The notes under the pieces are model-generated. The model was not told where the DNA came from, ran no database searches, and worked only from the letters and a program-made list of their open reading frames with translations. From contig JABWBB010000001.1 in assembly GCA_013360675.1 (NCBI GenBank), forward strand, positions 186,001-250,000: a stretch of DNA of 64,000 nucleotides. The letters are read 5' to 3'. Origin of the DNA: Phycisphaerales bacterium. Its GTDB lineage: Bacteria > Planctomycetota > Phycisphaerae > Phycisphaerales > UBA1924. The position numbers and the translations under genes are program-made. Positions 41,961 through 50,251 of the stretch are shown here, piece by piece; position 1 is the first letter of the stretch; each line of letters opens with the position of its first letter.

Positions 41961-43474
41961 CGCCCGCGATGGGCAAGCCTCTGCGCATCGCGATGCTCGG
42001 CTGGGCCTGGCCGCCCCTGGGCCCGCGCGAAGGCTCGGGGATGAACCTCAACGTGGGAGAGCTCGCCGCGGCGCTGGCGGCTCGCGGTCATGAGGTGGCG
42101 TATCTCCGCGCGGGCGTGACGTATTCGCTCCGCCCGGGGGTGCGCGTACATCGCCATGACGCGTGGCGCGGGGTCAGGCTCTACGACCTGGCCAACAGCC
42201 GCAACCTCGCCACAGCGAACTTCAACTTCCGCAACCCTTCGCGCCAATGCAGCGACGAGGCCACGACCGTGGCAGTCATCGCATGGCTGGGCGAGGTGCG
42301 CCCCGATCTCGTGCACGTTCACTCGATGGAAGGGTTCGGCTTTGATCTCATTCCGGCCATCGCGGCAAGACGAATCCCCGTCGTCGTCACGCCGCACAAC
42401 TATTACTGGCTCTGCCCGCAGATCGATCTCTTCCGCCGAGAATCGCGCATCTGCGACGACTACATGGCGGGCGATGCGTGCATCGGGTGCCTCGAAGCGC
42501 CACGCCCGGCCAAGGAATTTGCTCGCCGTGCGTGCGAACAAACGCTGACGCGCGTGAAGGCGGTGGGCGGCCCGGGCGGCGCGTTGGCCTCGATTGCGCT
42601 GCCGATGGCGCAGCGACTGCTTGCCTCGCCCCATCGCCCGACCACCCCCGAGCCCGCGGTCGATGCCCGTGCCGCGGAACAATCTCTGCTGGCCGGAGTG
42701 GGGCATGGCGCTGGTGAGAACGCGTACGCCAATCGCCGCCGGGCGGGCGTGGCCGCCCTCAATGCCTGCCATGCGGTGCTGTGCCCGAGCCACTGCCTGC
42801 TCGACGTGCACCGGTCCATGGGCGTGGAGCCGTCGCGACTGAAGGTGGTGTACCTGGGCCAGCCGCACTTTGACGCGATCAACGCGGCGTCGTGCGCTTC
42901 ACTCGGGTATACGAAGCCGCCTTGGACGCCCGCTTCGAGCCGCCCGCTCCGTCTCGCCTTCTACGGCAACGTGCACCCGAACAAAGGGCTGGGCGTGCTC
43001 GCGGGCGCGATCGAGCAACTACCGCCTGGGATTGCAACGCGAGTCGAGATCCTGATCCGCGTCGGCGCGGGCGATGAGCCCTGGCGCGAGCGGCTTGGGC
43101 GATTTGGCTGGGTGCGGTTCGCGGGCGCGTATGCCCCAGGCGACCTGCCCGCGATGGTGGGGGAGGCGGACGTGGGGCTCTTCCCCAACCAGGGGCTCGA
43201 CAACTCACCCTTTGTCATGCTCGAGCACCTTCACGCGGGGCGGTTCACGCTCTGCTCCAACGTCGGCGGGCCGCGCGGCTGGATCACTCCGCCCCGCAAT
43301 GGGCTGCTCATATCCGCGAACGAAACTGCCGCCTGGGCCGATGCCATCGCTTCGATCGTGGACGGCCGCGTGACACTGCCCACGCCTTCGCAGGTGCACG
43401 CGGCCAGCGGGCTGGTGACCCACGCGCAGCATGTGGATGCGGTCGAGCAGGAATACCGCAACGCGATGGGCTAA
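41957..43474 (+). CDS. Glycosyltransferase family 4-type protein
   Basis: 505 residues from GTG 41957, overlapping the previous stop; ATG 41969 is an alternative. The N-terminus reads IAMLGWAWPPLGPREGSGMN, then VHVHSMEGFGFDLIPAIAA, TPHNYYWLCPQIDLFRRES and a Cys cluster (RICDDYMAGDACIGC). The C-terminal half has LRLAFYGNVHPNKGLGVLAG, VGLFPNQGLDNSPFVMLEHL and GGPRGWITPPRNGLL. This is the same subtype as the upstream protein, though clearly diverged, which suggests an old duplication. Acceptor and donor sugars are unknown. Its stop interlocks with that of the converging gene (CTAA). Confidence 0.87.
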   Translation: MTPAMGKPLRIAMLGWAWPPLGPREGSGMNLNVGELAAALAARGHEVAYLRAGVTYSLRPGVRVHRHDAWRGVRLYDLANSRNLATANFNFRNPSRQCSDEATTVAVIAWLGEVRPDLVHVHSMEGFGFDLIPAIAARRIPVVVTPHNYYWLCPQIDLFRRESRICDDYMAGDACIGCLEAPRPAKEFARRACEQTLTRVKAVGGPGGALASIALPMAQRLLASPHRPTTPEPAVDARAAEQSLLAGVGHGAGENAYANRRRAGVAALNACHAVLCPSHCLLDVHRSMGVEPSRLKVVYLGQPHFDAINAASCASLGYTKPPWTPASSRPLRLAFYGNVHPNKGLGVLAGAIEQLPPGIATRVEILIRVGAGDEPWRERLGRFGWVRFAGAYAPGDLPAMVGEADVGLFPNQGLDNSPFVMLEHLHAGRFTLCSNVGGPRGWITPPRNGLLISANETAAWADAIASIVDGRVTLPTPSQVHAASGLVTHAQHVDAVEQEYRNAMG

Positions 43475-45417
43475 GGCACGCGCACGCGTACGGCCAGCAC
43501 GTCGGTCTTTGCGTTATCGATCGCAAACCGCGACGATAATTCGATGGGCTCGACCACCAACCCCGCCTCGCGCAGGCGATCAATCGCGGGCACGCGGCTC
43601 CAGTATTCATCGTCGGGCTGGCGCGACCGCACCAGCAGCGTCCAGGCTTCACCCGTCCGTTGCAGGCGTGCCATGAACGCGTCGAGTGTCTCGCGCGAAT
43701 CGCCCGCGGTCTTGTCGCGGATGAAGATGTCGCCCACGGGGTGGACAAAGGCCCCGGCATAGACCGAGGGCGCCGCGCTCCAGAACTCGAACGACGCGAT
43801 GCGGTCTGGGGCTATCTGGTGCGGCGGCGCGAGCAACTCGCCGATCATCGCGCGCGGGCTGCGCTGCGGGTCGAATCGCTCGCGTCCCACGCCGTACCAC
43901 CACGCTTGACCGATCGCCAGCGCCGCGATCGTGACGACCAGCAGCGGGCGCAGCATGCGGGGGGCCCGGCGCTCGTGCCACAGCGTGGCGATGAGCAGCC
44001 CGCCCAGCATCGCCACCCCCGGCCAGATCGGCGTGAGATAACGACCCACACCCTTGCCCAGCATCGAATACGCCATGAACCCAAGCCCGACCCAGGCGAT
44101 CAGCACGCAGGCCGCGGGCGTCAGGCGCGGGCGCACGCGCACGAACCAGACGATCGCCGTGATCGCCATGATCGACCCCAGCCCCACGCCAAACGACGCG
44201 GCCTCGAGATTCTTCAGCGGCGCGATGGGTACCAGCACATTGAGATTGTCCTCGGCTTCTTTCTGCGCCCACGACGCGGCAACCTCAGGCCCGATCCGCG
44301 CCGCCACGAGCCGGCCCCAGCCCCACAGCGCCAGCGCCGGTAGGCCCAGCACGACGACTGGGTGAGTCCGTGAAAGGACCCGCCAGAGGCTTTTCAATCG
44401 CGACGGCGATGCCAGGCCCGCAAAGGTCCAGCCGATCGCGCCGGCCATCGCCGCGAGCATCAGCACACCGACCGCGTCACTTGCGCCGCGCACACGAAAC
44501 AAGGCGTCCTTACCCAGCGTGTCGGTGGGCAGCATATTGAACGTGGCCAAGGCGGCGGCGCCAAGGCCCAGCAGCACCGCCGATGCCCGACGCGCGCGTG
44601 TCGCCTCAGGCGCGTCGATTTCGCGGCTCATCGCCGCCCACAGCGCTATCGAGCCAAACCCGGCGATGGCGACCATGAGCACGGCGGGGGGGCCCTTGGT
44701 CAGCGCCGCCAGGGCCGCCGCCAACGCCGCCAGCCCGATCGCCCCGTACGACACGCGTGCCGTATCGCGCCAGGAAAGCCACGCGTGGATGATCGCGCCC
44801 ACGCCCGTCACGACAAAGGGCACCTGCCAGATATCCAGTTCGCCGATGCGGCTTGATCGCACGTACAGCATCCCCGTCGCCAGGCACAGCCCCGAGTACA
44901 ACGCCCCGGTGCGGGCCCAGTCGCCGTGCACCAGCCGCGGCGGCGAGAGCCCCGACGCGGGCGGCGCGCTCATCGAGCCAAACAGCCGGCGAGCGACGAG
45001 GTACGTCAGCAGCACACCCAGCAGCCCCGCGATCGCCACGCCCAGCCGTAACTCAAACTCGCCGGGTGTGCCCCCGCCCGCGAGGACGATCTGCACCCAA
45101 TAAAACAGCGGTGGCTTGGCGAGGTATGGGTTGAAGTTGATCGTGGGCACCAGCCAGTTGATTCCGCCGGGGGCGAAGGGATTGGCCGGGTCGGTCATCT
45201 CGCGCACCACCAGCGCCCGCTGCGATTCCTGCCAGTTGGTCAGGCCGTGCGATGTCAGCCCGGTGAAATAGACCCCCAGGCACACGATCGCGAGCAGCGC
45301 AAGATCGAACAGCGCCCCGCGCCATGGACGGCCTGCCGCGTGCGGTGAGCCGCGATGTGTGATAGCTGGCGCGGGCTTGTGTGCGTGTCTCGGTGCGGGT
45401 CTGGCGGCGGGCATCAT
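43471..45417 (-). CDS. Integral membrane glycosyltransferase, ArnT/PMT-like (GT83 type)
   Basis: 648 residues with about a dozen membrane helices and a small soluble C-terminal domain. The first periplasmic loop has the ArnT-like features NWQESQRALVVREM, GGINWLVPTINFNPYLAKPP and LFYWVQIVLA. In this family a Glu/Asp near the first helix and the KPPL-YW stretch form the polyprenyl-phosphate sugar site; here the acidic pair is reduced to QE. It would move a sugar from undecaprenyl phosphate to an envelope target. It lies 5 bases after pgk on the same strand and may be co-transcribed with the atp-pgk cluster. Confidence 0.82.
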   Translation of the reverse strand: MMPAARPAPRHAHKPAPAITHRGSPHAAGRPWRGALFDLALLAIVCLGVYFTGLTSHGLTNWQESQRALVVREMTDPANPFAPGGINWLVPTINFNPYLAKPPLFYWVQIVLAGGGTPGEFELRLGVAIAGLLGVLLTYLVARRLFGSMSAPPASGLSPPRLVHGDWARTGALYSGLCLATGMLYVRSSRIGELDIWQVPFVVTGVGAIIHAWLSWRDTARVSYGAIGLAALAAALAALTKGPPAVLMVAIAGFGSIALWAAMSREIDAPEATRARRASAVLLGLGAAALATFNMLPTDTLGKDALFRVRGASDAVGVLMLAAMAGAIGWTFAGLASPSRLKSLWRVLSRTHPVVVLGLPALALWGWGRLVAARIGPEVAASWAQKEAEDNLNVLVPIAPLKNLEAASFGVGLGSIMAITAIVWFVRVRPRLTPAACVLIAWVGLGFMAYSMLGKGVGRYLTPIWPGVAMLGGLLIATLWHERRAPRMLRPLLVVTIAALAIGQAWWYGVGRERFDPQRSPRAMIGELLAPPHQIAPDRIASFEFWSAAPSVYAGAFVHPVGDIFIRDKTAGDSRETLDAFMARLQRTGEAWTLLVRSRQPDDEYWSRVPAIDRLREAGLVVEPIELSSRFAIDNAKTDVLAVRVRVP

Positions 45418-45422
45418 GCCGC

Positions 45423-46628
45423 TCAGGCGTTGTCGAGGAGTTCAACCGTGGTGAAGACCTTGCCCGCGAGCATCTCGAGCGAGGCGCCCCCGCCGGTGGA
45501 GACGTGCGACATCTTGCCCGCGACGCCAAAGGCCTCGGCCGCCGCGGCGGAGTCTCCCCCGCCCACGATGCTCACCGCGCCCTGCCCCGTCGCCTCGGCG
45601 ATGGCCTTGGCTACCTGCTGCGTGCCCGCGGCGAAGGGTGACCATTCGAACACGCCCATCGGGCCGTTCCACACGATCGTCTTGGCCTTGCGCAGGCGCA
45701 GGGCATACGCCGTCTGCGTCTTGGGTCCGATGTCCAGGCCCATGAAGCCCGGCTTGATGCTGGTGTCGAAGACCTCGATATCACCCGACGATTCGGCGAA
45801 CTGCGTCGAGCAGACGTGATCGGTGGGGAGCACGAGCTCGCACTTTACCTTCGCCGCCGTATCGATCATGCGCTTGGCCTCGTGGAGTTTGTCCTCCTCC
45901 ACGCGGCTCGTGCCCACCTCGCGCCCCAAAGCCTTGAGGAACGTGTAGGCCATGGCCCCGCCCACGAGGATCGCATCGGCCTTGCCCAGCAGGTGATCGA
46001 TCAGCCCGATCTTGTCCGAGACCTTGGCCCCGCCCAGCACCACGATGAAGGGCTTGGCCGGCGCCGCCAGCGCGCCCGAGAGATACTTGAGCTCCTTCTC
46101 GAGCAGCAGGCCCGCGACCTTGGGCTTGCCCGCCATCGCCCGCGGAACCGCGAACATCGAGCCATCCTCGCGGTGCGCCGTGCCGAAGGCGTCGTTCACG
46201 TAGATGTCACCGTACGACGCCATGCGGGCGGCGTACTCGCTGTCGCCCTTCTTCTCGCCCTTGGCGAAGCGCACGTTCTCGAGCAGGATCACCTCGCCGC
46301 GGGCCATCGAGGCAACCGCCTTGGCCGAGGTTTCATCCGTGCAGTCGGTGCTTGGGAACTTGACGGGGCGTCCCAGCAACTCGCCCAGGCGGGCGGCGAC
46401 GGGCTTGAGGCTGTATTCCGCCTCATACCCCTTGCCCTCGGGGCGGCCCAGGTGCGACATGAGCACCAGCGAGCCGTCGCGGTCGAGCACGTTCTTGAGC
46501 GTGGGCAAAGCCTCGCGGATGCGACGATCGTCGGCGATGACGCCGTTCTCGATGGGGACGTTGAAGTCCACGCGCACGAGCACGCGCTTGCCGGAAACGT
46601 CGATCTGGGTGATGTTCTTCTTGGGCAT
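45423..46628 (-). CDS. pgk: Phosphoglycerate kinase
   Basis: 401 residues from ATG 46628, with GGAG 7 bases upstream. Signatures are GKRVLVRVDFNVPIENGVIA, LMSHLGRPEGKGYEAEYSLK, a FVVLGGAKVSDKIGLIDHL segment in the second lobe, VWNGPMGVFEWSPFAAGT and the C-terminal VGGGDSAAAAEAFG. The enzyme makes ATP from 1,3-bisphosphoglycerate in glycolysis. It sits directly after atpH, where atpA would be expected, so two ATP-making systems share a transcript. gap, its usual neighbour, is absent. Confidence 0.97.
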   Translation of the reverse strand: MPKKNITQIDVSGKRVLVRVDFNVPIENGVIADDRRIREALPTLKNVLDRDGSLVLMSHLGRPEGKGYEAEYSLKPVAARLGELLGRPVKFPSTDCTDETSAKAVASMARGEVILLENVRFAKGEKKGDSEYAARMASYGDIYVNDAFGTAHREDGSMFAVPRAMAGKPKVAGLLLEKELKYLSGALAAPAKPFIVVLGGAKVSDKIGLIDHLLGKADAILVGGAMAYTFLKALGREVGTSRVEEDKLHEAKRMIDTAAKVKCELVLPTDHVCSTQFAESSGDIEVFDTSIKPGFMGLDIGPKTQTAYALRLRKAKTIVWNGPMGVFEWSPFAAGTQQVAKAIAEATGQGAVSIVGGGDSAAAAEAFGVAGKMSHVSTGGGASLEMLAGKVFTTVELLDNA

Positions 46629-46666
46629 AAACGTCTCCTTCATGGGCCCCCTCCGGGGCGTCGCGT

Positions 46667-47278
46667 TCAGCCCGGGTCGATGATGCGGCCGATGCGGGCG
46701 CGAAGGCTCGCGGCCCCGCGGTTGTCGAGTTGATCCTTCAGCCCGCGCAGACGCGTCGCGACCGAGGCGTCGACCAGCTGGTCGCCCAGGCGGATCTTGA
46801 CCCCGCCGATCATCGCTCGCTCGGTATAGGGATGCACGACGACTTCCTTGCCCAGCGCCCGCGCCAGGCGGTCCTTGAGGTCGCGCAGCGATTCGGGCGT
46901 CGCGGGTTGAGCCGTGAAGACATCCACCTCCACACGACCAAACTGCTCCTGCACCAGCGAGTCAAAGGCGGCGGCGATCGCGGGCAACACCCCGAGCCGC
47001 CCCTTCTTGTTGACGACCTGCAGGAACCGTAGAACCAGGTCGCTGCACCGCCCCTTGAGAATCTTCTCGAGGCTCGCCGCCCGCTGGCTCGCGCCGATGC
47101 TGCGGCTCGACAAAAACTCGGAGAAGCGGGCGTCGCCGCGCGCCACTTCGAGGATGTCCTCGAGCTCGGCCAGGCAAGATTCGACCTGCGTGCGACCGCC
47201 CGCGGCCTCGGCCAGTTCATACAGGCTCCGGGCATACGTGCGGGCAAGCGCGTCGGGCTGGTTCTCGATCAGCGGCAT
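46667..47278 (-). CDS. atpH: ATP synthase F1 subunit delta
   Basis: 203 residues, slightly longer than usual. The OSCP/delta pattern begins ALARTYARSLYELAEAAGGR, then VVNKKGRLGVLPAIAAAF and a C-terminal ERAMIGGVKIRLGDQLVDAS with RLRGLKDQL. Delta links the F1 hexamer head to the b-subunit stalk. GGGAGAG lies 8 bases before the ATG. In most bacteria atpA, atpG, atpD and atpC come next; here pgk follows and the rest of F1 must lie elsewhere. Confidence 0.92.
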   Translation of the reverse strand: MPLIENQPDALARTYARSLYELAEAAGGRTQVESCLAELEDILEVARGDARFSEFLSSRSIGASQRAASLEKILKGRCSDLVLRFLQVVNKKGRLGVLPAIAAAFDSLVQEQFGRVEVDVFTAQPATPESLRDLKDRLARALGKEVVVHPYTERAMIGGVKIRLGDQLVDASVATRLRGLKDQLDNRGAASLRARIGRIIDPG

Positions 47279-47314
47279 GGGCGGGTCTCTCCCAACAAGG
47301 CGTCGGCGGGGGTC

Positions 47315-47875
47315 TTAGTTCTTCAGCGTCTGGAGCTGCGCGAGGGATTCGTCGAGCAGCTGGGCGTGATCGTCCTGCGTCATCTGACGACGCAGGATCT
47401 TGCCCGCCATCATCGTCGCCAGGTTCGACGCGTCGGCGTAGATCTCCGACACCGCCGCCCGACGCGCCTGATCGATGTCACGCATCGCGCGCTCTCGCAT
47501 CTGCGAGAGTTCGGCGTCGGCCTTGGTCTTGAGTTCCGCGGCGAGCTGCTGCTGCTGGGCCCGCGTGGCTTCGAGCATCTTCGTCGCCTCGGCCCGCGCC
47601 TGCTCCAGGCTCTTCTGGTACTGCTCGAGCGCATCCTTAGCCTGGCGACGGGCCATCTCCGCCGCCTCGATCTCCTCGGTGATCTTCGCCGCCCGCTCGT
47701 CGAGCGCCTTGGTGATCGTCGGCCACACCTTCAGCGACAGCACGCCGAAGACGAGCAGGAACACCACCAGCGCGACGATCGCGGGCATCATCCCCTGCAT
47801 GGGCGTGGGGATCGCGCCGACTTCATCAGCGCCGAGAACGAGTTGGCCGATCGAACCTGGGAGCATGCCGAGCAT
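47315..47875 (-). CDS. atpF: ATP synthase Fo subunit b
   Basis: 186 residues from ATG 47875, with GGAGG 5 bases upstream. One membrane helix (about residues 28-50, MPAIVALVVFLLVFGVLSLK) is followed by a long coiled coil (WPTITKALDERAAKITEEIE onward) that forms the peripheral stalk and contacts delta. Length and layout are normal for subunit b. A strong hairpin with a T-run lies between atpE and this gene. Confidence 0.93.
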   Translation of the reverse strand: MLGMLPGSIGQLVLGADEVGAIPTPMQGMMPAIVALVVFLLVFGVLSLKVWPTITKALDERAAKITEEIEAAEMARRQAKDALEQYQKSLEQARAEATKMLEATRAQQQQLAAELKTKADAELSQMRERAMRDIDQARRAAVSEIYADASNLATMMAGKILRRQMTQDDHAQLLDESLAQLQTLKN

Positions 47876-47910
47876 GAAGGCCTCCGAAACGTGTGGCGTG
47901 CGGAACAGAG

Positions 47911-47948
47911 AAAACCCCGACGCGTCCCTTTCGGGTCCCGCGCGGGGG
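47911..47948 (-). terminator. Terminator-like hairpin between atpE and atpF
   Basis: On the minus strand a GC-rich hairpin with a GAAA loop (at about 47929-47932) has inner CCC/GGG, middle GCGCG/CGCGT and outer CCCC/GGGG pairing with small bulges, followed by TTTTCTCT. It begins right after the atpE stop. The stem is imperfect, so it may only partly stop transcription or protect the atpE mRNA. Confidence 0.5.
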
Positions 47949-47955
47949 GAATGAC

Positions 47956-48258
<303 letters not shown>

Positions 48259-48325
48259 TCAATCCCTTTCATGACACGGGTCAGACTCTGCGCCGCGCTG
48301 GCGCTGTTAAAACGGGGCCCGTTAT

Positions 48326-49243
48326 TCACGCTTGGGCGTGCTCGTGGCCGTGGGCATGGCCATGCCCGTGCTCGTCGTGGCCATGCTCGTCGTGGTGATC
48401 CATCAGTGAGATAAACACGGTCGTCAGGAACATGAAGACAAACGCCTGCAGGAAGGCGACAAACAACTCAAGGAACATCACCGCCGCGCCGCCCACCACA
48501 GAGATCAGCGTCACCGGGCCCTGGATGGCGAAGCCCTTGCCCCACACCGTCCCCGCCGCCAGGAAGAGCGTCGCCAGCAGGATGTGCCCCGCCGTCATGT
48601 TCGCGAAGAGACGAATCGCCAGTGCGGCGGGCTTGATGACTAACTGACCCGCCAGTTCCAGCACGAAAATCAGCGGCGCCACGATCAGCGGCGCGCCCCC
48701 CGTCAGGTGGTGCAGATACCCGCCGATCCCAAGCCGCTTGATCGCGGCGGCATTGAAGACCAGCCCCGCGGCGAGCGCGAGCACGCCCGTCACCCAGATG
48801 TTCTGCGTCGCCGTCCCGCCGATGGGCGTGCGATGCTCCGCCGCCCACGAGGGGAAGATCAGGTGCAGCAGGTCCATGATCGGGACCAGCCCGAGGATGT
48901 TGTTGACCAGGATGAAGAAGAAGATCGTCCAGAGGAAGGGCATCAGCCGGTCGGTGCGATCGTTGAGTAGCGGGCGGACGACCTCGTCCCGCAGGTAGAC
49001 GCACATCACCTCGATCATGTGGGCAAAGCGGTTCTTGGTGACGAACCGCTCGTTGCCCTCCGATGCCGGGCCCGTGCGGATCTTCGACGCCACCCACATC
49101 ATGCCCGGGATCAGGATCAACGCCGACAGGACCAGGTTCCCCTGGTTGCCTGACCAGAGCCACAGCCCGTTCTCCGTTTGCCACCAGACGTGGTTGTAGA
49201 CGTGCGAGGCCGGATCGGCGGCGGCGAGAAGCGTCTGAATCAT
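48326..49243 (-). CDS. atpB: ATP synthase Fo subunit a, with His-rich tail
   Basis: 305 residues. Subunit a hallmarks are the helix with the essential Arg (PAALAIRLFANMTAGHILLA, Arg211, equal to E. coli Arg210) and the last helix GGAAVMFLELFVAFLQAFVF. After the last helix the protein ends in about 25 residues dominated by His, Asp, Glu and Gly (MDHHDEHGHDEHGHGHAH), which is not part of the family core. The subunit forms the two proton half-channels beside the c ring. The start overlaps the atpI stop (ATGA). Confidence 0.95.
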   Translation of the reverse strand: MIQTLLAAADPASHVYNHVWWQTENGLWLWSGNQGNLVLSALILIPGMMWVASKIRTGPASEGNERFVTKNRFAHMIEVMCVYLRDEVVRPLLNDRTDRLMPFLWTIFFFILVNNILGLVPIMDLLHLIFPSWAAEHRTPIGGTATQNIWVTGVLALAAGLVFNAAAIKRLGIGGYLHHLTGGAPLIVAPLIFVLELAGQLVIKPAALAIRLFANMTAGHILLATLFLAAGTVWGKGFAIQGPVTLISVVGGAAVMFLELFVAFLQAFVFMFLTTVFISLMDHHDEHGHDEHGHGHAHGHEHAQA

Positions 49244-49686
49244 GCGTTGACCTGCCCCGAAGGATCGCGGCTCGTCAGCGCTTCGCGCTCACGCTCCAGC
49301 CGCGAAAGAATCTTGATCGCCAGCGTTGTTTCGCCCGCCAGCACCACCGCGGCGCCGACGACAGACCCCAGCCAGTAGGCCTGGCGGATCAGTTCCCGTG
49401 TCTCATCGAAATACGCCCCAAGCCCCAGGACGACCAGCATTCGCGCCACCGATGCCGCCAGCACCAGCATGCCCCACGTCTGCGCTCCGCCCCGCAGCAT
49501 CAAGATGCCCGGGAAGAGCGTCGCGCACGTGGCGATCAGCACCGTCGCGCCCGCCAGCGTGATGGTGCGCGAATCGCCGCCCATCGCCCCGGCCATGCCG
49601 CTCGCCACGAACGCACCCAGGGCTCCGATGCCCGTCATCGCCGCGAGATACGTCCCGCGTGGGGGTTGTGGGGGGGTCTGATTCAT
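49240..49686 (-). CDS. ATP synthase-associated protein AtpI-like
   Basis: 148 residues from ATG 49686, with CAGG about 9 bases upstream. Four hydrophobic helices are spaced as in AtpI/UncI (TYLAAMTGIGALGAFVASGM, TLAGATVLIATCATLFPGIL, WGMLVLAASVARMLVVLGLG, YWLGSVVGAAVVLAGETTLA), with a charged C-terminus. AtpI helps c-ring assembly or ion supply. The sequence is poorly conserved in the family, so the call leans on its place directly before atpB and the coupled overlap. Confidence 0.7.
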   Translation of the reverse strand: MNQTPPQPPRGTYLAAMTGIGALGAFVASGMAGAMGGDSRTITLAGATVLIATCATLFPGILMLRGGAQTWGMLVLAASVARMLVVLGLGAYFDETRELIRQAYWLGSVVGAAVVLAGETTLAIKILSRLEREREALTSRDPSGQVNA

Positions 49687-49789
49687 CTGCTCGATCCTGC
49701 CCGACACGTCCCCCGAAACCCGGCCAAAGGCCAAGCCGCGTGGGCGTTTCCCATCGGTTGCTTCCGGGGGGCCAAAGGATAGCCGCCAG

Positions 49790-49817
49790 CCACCCGAACG
49801 GCGAGCGATTCGGGTGG
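49790..49817. repeat. Hairpin between atpZ and atpI
   Basis: CCACCCGAA and TTCGGGTGG form a perfect 9-base stem around a 10-base loop. No T-run follows on the minus strand, the direction of the atp genes. It may mark a processing or partial attenuation site. Confidence 0.4.
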
Positions 49818-49831
49818 GTTGCTTTCTGTCC

Positions 49832-50221
49832 TTAACGCGATGGGTGGCCGCCGCCCTTGGCCCGCTGGGCCTCGGCTCGCTCGGCTTTGAGCGTCTGACG
49901 GATGATCCGAGTCAGGGCCATGGCAAAGCCCAAACCCAGCCCGCCCATGACCCAGAGGGCCAGCGGCCCGCCGATCCATGTCGCCCCCGCCCAGCCCAAT
50001 GCCGCCCCGGCCAGGATCGTCACGATGAAATCAAACGCCACCGCCCAGGCTTTGGCCGTCTCTCCCCAGGAGGTCCGGGGGGAGTCGGGCTTGGGTCGTG
50101 CCGATGCGGGCGTTTCGCGCAAGGTCTGCGGGATCTCGGGGGGTGGGTCTGGCTCGCGCCAGCCCGAGGGTTCAGGTTCGATCGGGTCATCCGGCCCGTT
50201 CATAGGCGGAGTGTTCGCCAT
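49832..50221 (-). CDS. ATP synthase-associated protein AtpZ-like
   Basis: 129 residues. The first about 55 are Pro/Glu-rich, then two helices form a glycine-rich hairpin (AFDFIVTILAGAALGWAGAT, then GGPLALWVMGGLGLGFAMAL) and a basic tail TRIIRQTLKAERAEAQ. This is the AtpZ/F1Fo-associated small protein pattern; with AtpI it forms a Mg/Ca channel in some species. It begins the atp cluster. TAGGCT 6 bases before the ATG suggests a leaderless transcript. Confidence 0.75.
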   Translation of the reverse strand: MANTPPMNGPDDPIEPEPSGWREPDPPPEIPQTLRETPASARPKPDSPRTSWGETAKAWAVAFDFIVTILAGAALGWAGATWIGGPLALWVMGGLGLGFAMALTRIIRQTLKAERAEAQRAKGGGHPSR

Positions 50222-50227
50222 GGCGTG

Positions 50228-50233
50228 AGCCTA
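50228..50233 (-). promoter_or_regulatory. -10 element (leaderless) of the atp cluster
   Basis: TAGGCT on the minus strand ends 6 bases before ATG 50221, with no Shine-Dalgarno sequence. This would be the promoter of atpZ and perhaps the whole atp-pgk run. Confidence 0.45.
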
Positions 50234-50251
50234 GCACCGCCAGCGGTTAGG

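Noticed and set aside
49790-49817. Terminator between atpZ and atpI
   Set aside because: Perfect stem but no T-run on the minus strand; kept only as a hairpin.
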